This document shows, in pieces, positions 5,941 through 6,083 of a DNA stretch of 6,083 nucleotides. Below the pieces are notes generated by a model. The model made no database searches. It was not told the origin of the DNA and worked only from the letters and a program-made list of their open reading frames with translations. A program made the translations under genes and the position numbers. Origin of the DNA: Desulfocapsa sp. (GTDB lineage: Bacteria; Desulfobacterota; Desulfobulbia; Desulfobulbales; Desulfocapsaceae). Every line of letters begins with the position of its first letter. Positions within the stretch are counted from its first letter, which is position 1. The stretch spans positions 1-6,083 of the forward strand of contig JAOZTO010000160.1 of the NCBI GenBank assembly GCA_029942265.1, in the 5' to 3' direction.

Positions 5941-6083
5941 AGAATTAGTGCGTTGTTCAATTAGGAGATGCTGCAATTAAACGCTAGGAATCGATGTGTT
6001 GAGTTAAATAGGCGGTGTAACCTTGGTGAGAGGGGATCGTACAGATAGCTCAATGTAAGTAGAGGTGTGGAATTTCAGAAGTG
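5941..6083. other. Upstream stretch with no recognisable feature
   Basis: No tRNA, hairpin terminator or convincing gene is visible here. A minus-strand frame is open from the right edge for 24 codons before a TAA (about 6009-6007) and could be the tail of an upstream gene, but its sequence is not recognisable. A 26-codon plus-strand reading frame from 5968 is judged spurious. Confidence 0.4.

Noticed and set aside
5936..5951. TGTGA resembling a CRP half-site upstream of the promoter
   Set aside because: The second half, AGTGC after six bases, does not match TCACA at any position.
5968..6048. 26-codon plus-strand frame preceded by AGGAG
   Set aside because: The AGGAG directly abuts the ATG with no spacer, so it would not position a ribosome; the peptide is short and unrecognisable.

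Overview
This 6.1 kb window holds one compact, single-direction gene cluster read entirely on the minus strand, so transcription runs from high to low coordinates. The order is: a DeoR-family repressor (5805-5017), a small MoaD/ThiS-like protein (4972-4709), a tungsten-type aldehyde:ferredoxin oxidoreductase (4639-2798), a zinc-dependent medium-chain alcohol/polyol dehydrogenase (2773-1688), a DUF1537 four-carbon acid sugar kinase (1657-350) and the first 113 codons of a PdxA-family dehydrogenase (from 340, running off the left edge). Gaps are 9 to 69 bases and none holds a convincing terminator, so this reads as one operon led by its own regulator.

The aldehyde ferredoxin oxidoreductase with an adjacent MoaD-like gene points to an anaerobe that uses tungsten or molybdenum pterin enzymes. 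The moderate-to-low G+C, Shine-Dalgarno sites and a sigma70-type promoter fit a bacterium, possibly a sulfate-reducing or related anaerobic proteobacterium. That placement is inference; nothing in the window fixes the taxon.

The region upstream of the operon (5806-6083) is non-coding as far as I can see. It carries a good promoter on the minus strand: TTGACA, a 17-base spacer, then GATAGT with a TG extension. It also carries a striking operator candidate. The tetramer TGAC recurs four times at exactly 10-base intervals (5888-5855), embedded in a 14-base direct repeat with a 20-base period, and lies right over the predicted transcription start.

Read together, the enzymes suggest a route from a C4 polyol or tetrose to the glycolytic pool. 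The dehydrogenase would oxidise a polyol to an aldose. The AOR would oxidise the aldehyde to a tetronate and give low-potential electrons to ferredoxin. The DUF1537 kinase would phosphorylate the tetronate, and the PdxA-type enzyme would oxidatively decarboxylate it to dihydroxyacetone phosphate. The last two steps follow the characterised D-threonate/D-erythronate pathways. Placing a ferredoxin-linked tungsten enzyme at the entry is my inference and is the most interesting idea in the window.
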